Of a stretch of DNA of 25,454 nt, positions 23,258 through 25,454 are shown piece by piece. The DNA is taken from positions 1 to 25,454 of the forward strand of contig JADKCC010000047.1 of the NCBI GenBank assembly GCA_016714785.1, in the 5' to 3' direction. The position numbers and the translations under genes were made by a program. The notes under the pieces are model-generated. The model was not told the origin of the DNA, made no database searches, and saw only the letters and a program-made list of their open reading frames with translations. The stretch is from Saprospiraceae bacterium (GTDB taxonomy: Bacteria > Bacteroidota > Bacteroidia > Chitinophagales > Saprospiraceae). Numbering within the stretch: the stretch's first letter is position 1; each line of letters starts with the position of its first letter.

Positions 23258-23608
23258 CTCTTAATTTTCTTATGAATGCTCGATAATTTGTATTTTTCAT
23301 AAAACGTTCCCATCCGCGTTCAAGTTCCCCGAAAATCTCAAAATCTTCAGATGTTTCTTCCAAATGGTTTGAAATTCCAATTCTATAAAGTCTTGTTAGC
23401 AAAGGAACTCTTCCATTAAGTTTTGCTAAAGCTGGTACAATTAGTAAAGTTGAGAGAAGGTACAAAATTGAAAAACTAAATAGTTTTCCAACGTGCAATT
23501 GGTCGCTTGCTGATTTTATGTATCCAAACTCAAAATCCATATTATTCCACCAATTTGGGTGACGATAGTTAGCATTGCTATTATTCTAATATGGGTAAAA
23601 GTTTTCAA
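23244..23608 (-). pseudogene. Frameshifted small membrane-protein gene
   Basis: The intact frame at 23244-23540 (98 codons from an ATG) contains one strong membrane segment (FSFSILYLLSTLLIVPALAK). Just upstream, another frame (23516-23608, from a TTG) encodes a second membrane helix (IIAMLTIVTQIGGIIWILS) and runs into it. One added base near 23524-23535 would join them into a protein with two membrane helices. From memory the joined sequence resembles the N-terminus of a larger Bacteroidota membrane protein with TQIGG and IVP-A---GR motifs, while the C-terminal half (FEIFGELERGWERFMKN) does not. It could therefore be both frameshifted and chimeric. The short frame may still be translated. Confidence 0.45.
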
Positions 23609-23623
23609 ATTATATTTTCATTT

Positions 23624-24293
23624 TTATTCTACTTCTAATGTCATATCTGGCATCCTCTGATCGAATTCTGACCCTGGGCATTTATATTTAATATTTCTAA
23701 AAAGTAAAAGTTCTTTTGATTTTGACTTTTTGAATATTTCAAGTGTTTCATTTGTGTACTTTTCCCCGATGTTAGTTGATTTCAACACCTTGGAATTAGA
23801 TTGAATAAGATAAACTTCATATCCTATAACTTTACATTTACCATCAATATCACAACATTCGATGTTTGCAGTTATTCCAGAATATGCTCGTAATTCAGCC
23901 CATTTAATTTTTTATTTTCATTACTTGTATAGACACACCAATTCTCCGGGTTGCTGTTATTGGTTTGACAGTAAGAGTTCTTTTTACTTCGCAATTTTTT
24001 GCCTGAATATGTAATGTTATTTTGCCTAATTTTGTAGGATTAATTTTATAATTACTATTTTCAATTATTAGGTCTGCACTTTGACTTAATCCAGTTTCGT
24101 AATCTTCAAATGTTGCAGTAATATTTTCAATATCAATAAATTCGTATTTATCATTTACAAGTTGAATTGGATTATCAAGTCCAATAAGCAATTCCCTGTT
24201 TCTAAGTTCACAATAACAATTTAATGATTGTCCAGTTAATCTTAATTGTAAAAAAATTAAAATAAAGATCAATTGAATTACATTTTTGTTCAC
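23624..24293 (-). pseudogene. Secreted GldM C-terminal-like protein, frameshifted
   Basis: The first part (129 codons, GTG start at 24291-24293) has a signal peptide (1-21) and a GldM/PorM-type beta domain: ELLIGLDNPIQLV matches the 'vGvDNPi' opening, and YKINPTKLGKITLHI the closing strand. After the six-T run at 23908-23913, a different frame continues to the TAA at 23624-23626 with the next GldM-like domain: KWAELRAYSGITANIECCDI, KVIGYEVYLIQ, LLLFRNIKYKCPGSEFDQRM. Removing one base of that run joins both into about 222 residues. GldM is the periplasmic motor rod of the T9SS; here only the C-terminal periplasmic domains exist, without the membrane helix. The function of such free copies is unknown. 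Confidence 0.7.
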
Positions 24294-24681
24294 TGCTTCT
24301 TAATTTTTAATCCGAGATAACTTCATGCTATCCGCCACTCCCTTTTTTTAAATCGTTTTACAACTTATTGATTTACAGTTCTTATGTAAATATATCAAAA
24401 TACTAAAGTTTGTTAATAAGATTCGTTATTAAACGTGTTAAATTCGGCTGTACACAGAAACTTAAAAAGTGTGAAGACCAATATCACCATCATCATTATT
24501 TCTCTGTCATTACGCTTAGGCAAATATAGGATTATTTATGAATGGTATTTTTTGGGTTGGATGAATGTTTTATAATGGTTTTAGGCATTGTGTAAAGGCA
24601 GGTTTGGAAAAATAAAACGATCAACTGGGTGACTCAATGGTATAAATGTAATCAACTTGCAAAGGAGCGCGAATAGTCAAG
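24294..24681. other. Intergenic stretch, nothing recognised
   Basis: A mostly A/T-rich region without an ORF of interest. It should hold the promoter for the minus-strand gene at 24293, but no clear TAnnTTTG element was found. Confidence 0.3.
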
Positions 24682-24852
24682 ATGCCTGATGCTATCTCCA
24701 TACAATACTTAAATTTCGTTTTTCACCCCGTAAGGAATAATTTATCCAACAGGGGTGAAAGGTCCGCTGCCTTGACTGAACGATCTCAAAGTATTGACGG
24801 TGCTTCAGGTAAAGGAACCGGAAATCGGCCGAACAGGTTCAACAGGTTTTGA
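24682..24852 (+). other. GC-richer element with 56-codon ORF and hairpin
   Basis: On the plus strand an ORF runs from ATG 24682 to TGA 24850-24852, beginning MPDAISIQYLNFVFHPVRNN and ending with a Gly/Arg/Asn/Phe-rich tail (GKGTGNRPNRFNRF). A perfect 9-bp inverted repeat (TTTCACCCC 24721-24729 with GGGGTGAAA 24752-24760) lies inside. The base composition differs from the surroundings. It may be a small gene, a structured RNA or an interspersed repeat; I cannot decide. It is convergent with the broken hydrolase gene. Confidence 0.35.
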
Positions 24853-24955
24853 TGACTAATGTGTATCTATGGCGTCATCGAATATAAATATTTCATTCTA
24901 GACACTTCGTACCAAACGAAAACTTAGTTGTTGTGCTGTTCGTTGTTCTTCTTTC

Positions 24956-25453
24956 TCAGTCATTTATAAATGTTAAGAAATATTCTTGAATTTCTTTTCG
25001 TTGCTCGTCATTAGCATTATCGTCCATTTCATTATGGGTTGTATTTGCCAATTTTACTATTTTCATTTTATACTTTTAGTTTCCTTTCTGTTGGTAAACA
25101 CCTTTGTCTGCTGGTTGGTCGCTTGAACGTAACAAGAAGTAAACTTTAACCCTTTTTGATTATGGCAATGCCATTCTTCTGTTGTCCAACGCGACTATTT
25201 TTTCAACTATGTTCGGGTATTTCTGTGGAAAAAGAGCAGTCATATCTCCACCGTTAGAATGCCCAACAAGTGTTATGTGTTTAAAGTCCAAATCAGGATT
25301 TGTTCTTTTGAGTTCGTTGATAACGTATAAAAATATTATCTGCACCACGTTTCCCCAAAATGGTCGTCTTACAATTTGCAGATTTCTATCGATGGCTAAT
25401 AAACTGTCAGTTGCAAGTTCGTGTTGAATGCTTACAACGAAGAACCCTTTTGT
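24956..25453 (-). pseudogene. Alpha/beta hydrolase, interrupted by stops (partial)
   Basis: One minus-strand frame from the window edge down to TGA 24956-24958 matches an alpha/beta hydrolase. It contains the nucleophile elbow GHSNGG (Ser flanked by His and Asn), then FPQKYPNIVEKIVALDNRRM. A TAA at 25160-25162 interrupts it; the frame then continues with LRSSDQPAD (acid-bearing loop), a second TAA, and MKIVKLANTTHNEMDD (catalytic His region). Before the elbow the bases suggest three compensating homopolymer insertions, turning an expected FWERGADNI into FWGNVVQII. The gene looks like a decayed or mis-sequenced esterase; its N-terminus is outside the window. Confidence 0.7.
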
Positions 25454-25454
25454 T

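Noticed and set aside
16839..25454. Classical integron with attC sites
   Set aside because: The spacers are structured but differ from each other, canonical attC boxes were not seen, and no integrase is in the window; kept only as a hypothesis.
1..25454. CRISPR arrays, tRNA or rRNA genes
   Set aside because: No regularly spaced short repeats, no cloverleaf with a TTCRA arm, and no rRNA-like stretch were recognised on reading both strands.

Overview
The window reads as an AT-rich chromosomal segment of a member of the Bacteroidota, most like the Saprospiria. The evidence is internal: two proteins end in type IX secretion system (T9SS) type A sorting domains, one secreted protein carries HYR-like and dockerin-like segments, one has the typical Saprospiraceae N-terminal module with 'FQGVARD', lipoproteins are numerous, and some genes have the Bacteroidota -7 promoter element (TAnnTTTG) and lack Shine-Dalgarno sites. 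No taxonomic marker gene is present, so this is inference.

Left part (1-4504, plus strand): the end of an unidentified gene, katG (catalase-peroxidase) with its own promoter and terminator, a VOC-fold protein, an AHSA1/SRPBCC protein, and a frameshifted TolB-like propeller fragment that runs into a mobile element.

Central block (4469-12186): two nearly identical 384-387 bp MITE-like elements, in inverted orientation and each flanked by TA, bracket a four-gene minus-strand cluster. In transcription order it encodes a surface-type lipoprotein, an ECF sigma factor, an inner-membrane anchor fused to an outer-membrane-like barrel (putative anti-sigma), and a large T9SS-exported dockerin/HYR protein. 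The simplest reading is an envelope signalling operon with its secreted output; the inverted repeats could allow the whole 7 kb block to invert.

Middle part (12236-16838, minus strand): ketopantoate reductase (panE), a seven-repeat Reg_prop lipoprotein, an OsmC-family thiol protein paired with a small conserved protein, a degenerate second copy of the OsmC 3' end, and a lipoprotein with two NTF2-like domains.

Right part (16993-25454, minus strand): an accessory region of small modules. It holds a DTW-domain tRNA-modifying enzyme, two overlapping tiny genes, a translationally coupled VOC/Cdd1 pair between two ~100 bp direct repeats, a two-gene T9SS/BACON-propeller operon, an alpha/alpha-toroid protein between GC-rich palindromic spacers, and three broken genes (a membrane protein, a secreted GldM C-terminal-like protein and an alpha/beta hydrolase). 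Several breaks sit in homopolymers, so real decay and sequencing error in a draft genome must both be considered. No tRNA, rRNA, CRISPR array or transposase gene was seen.
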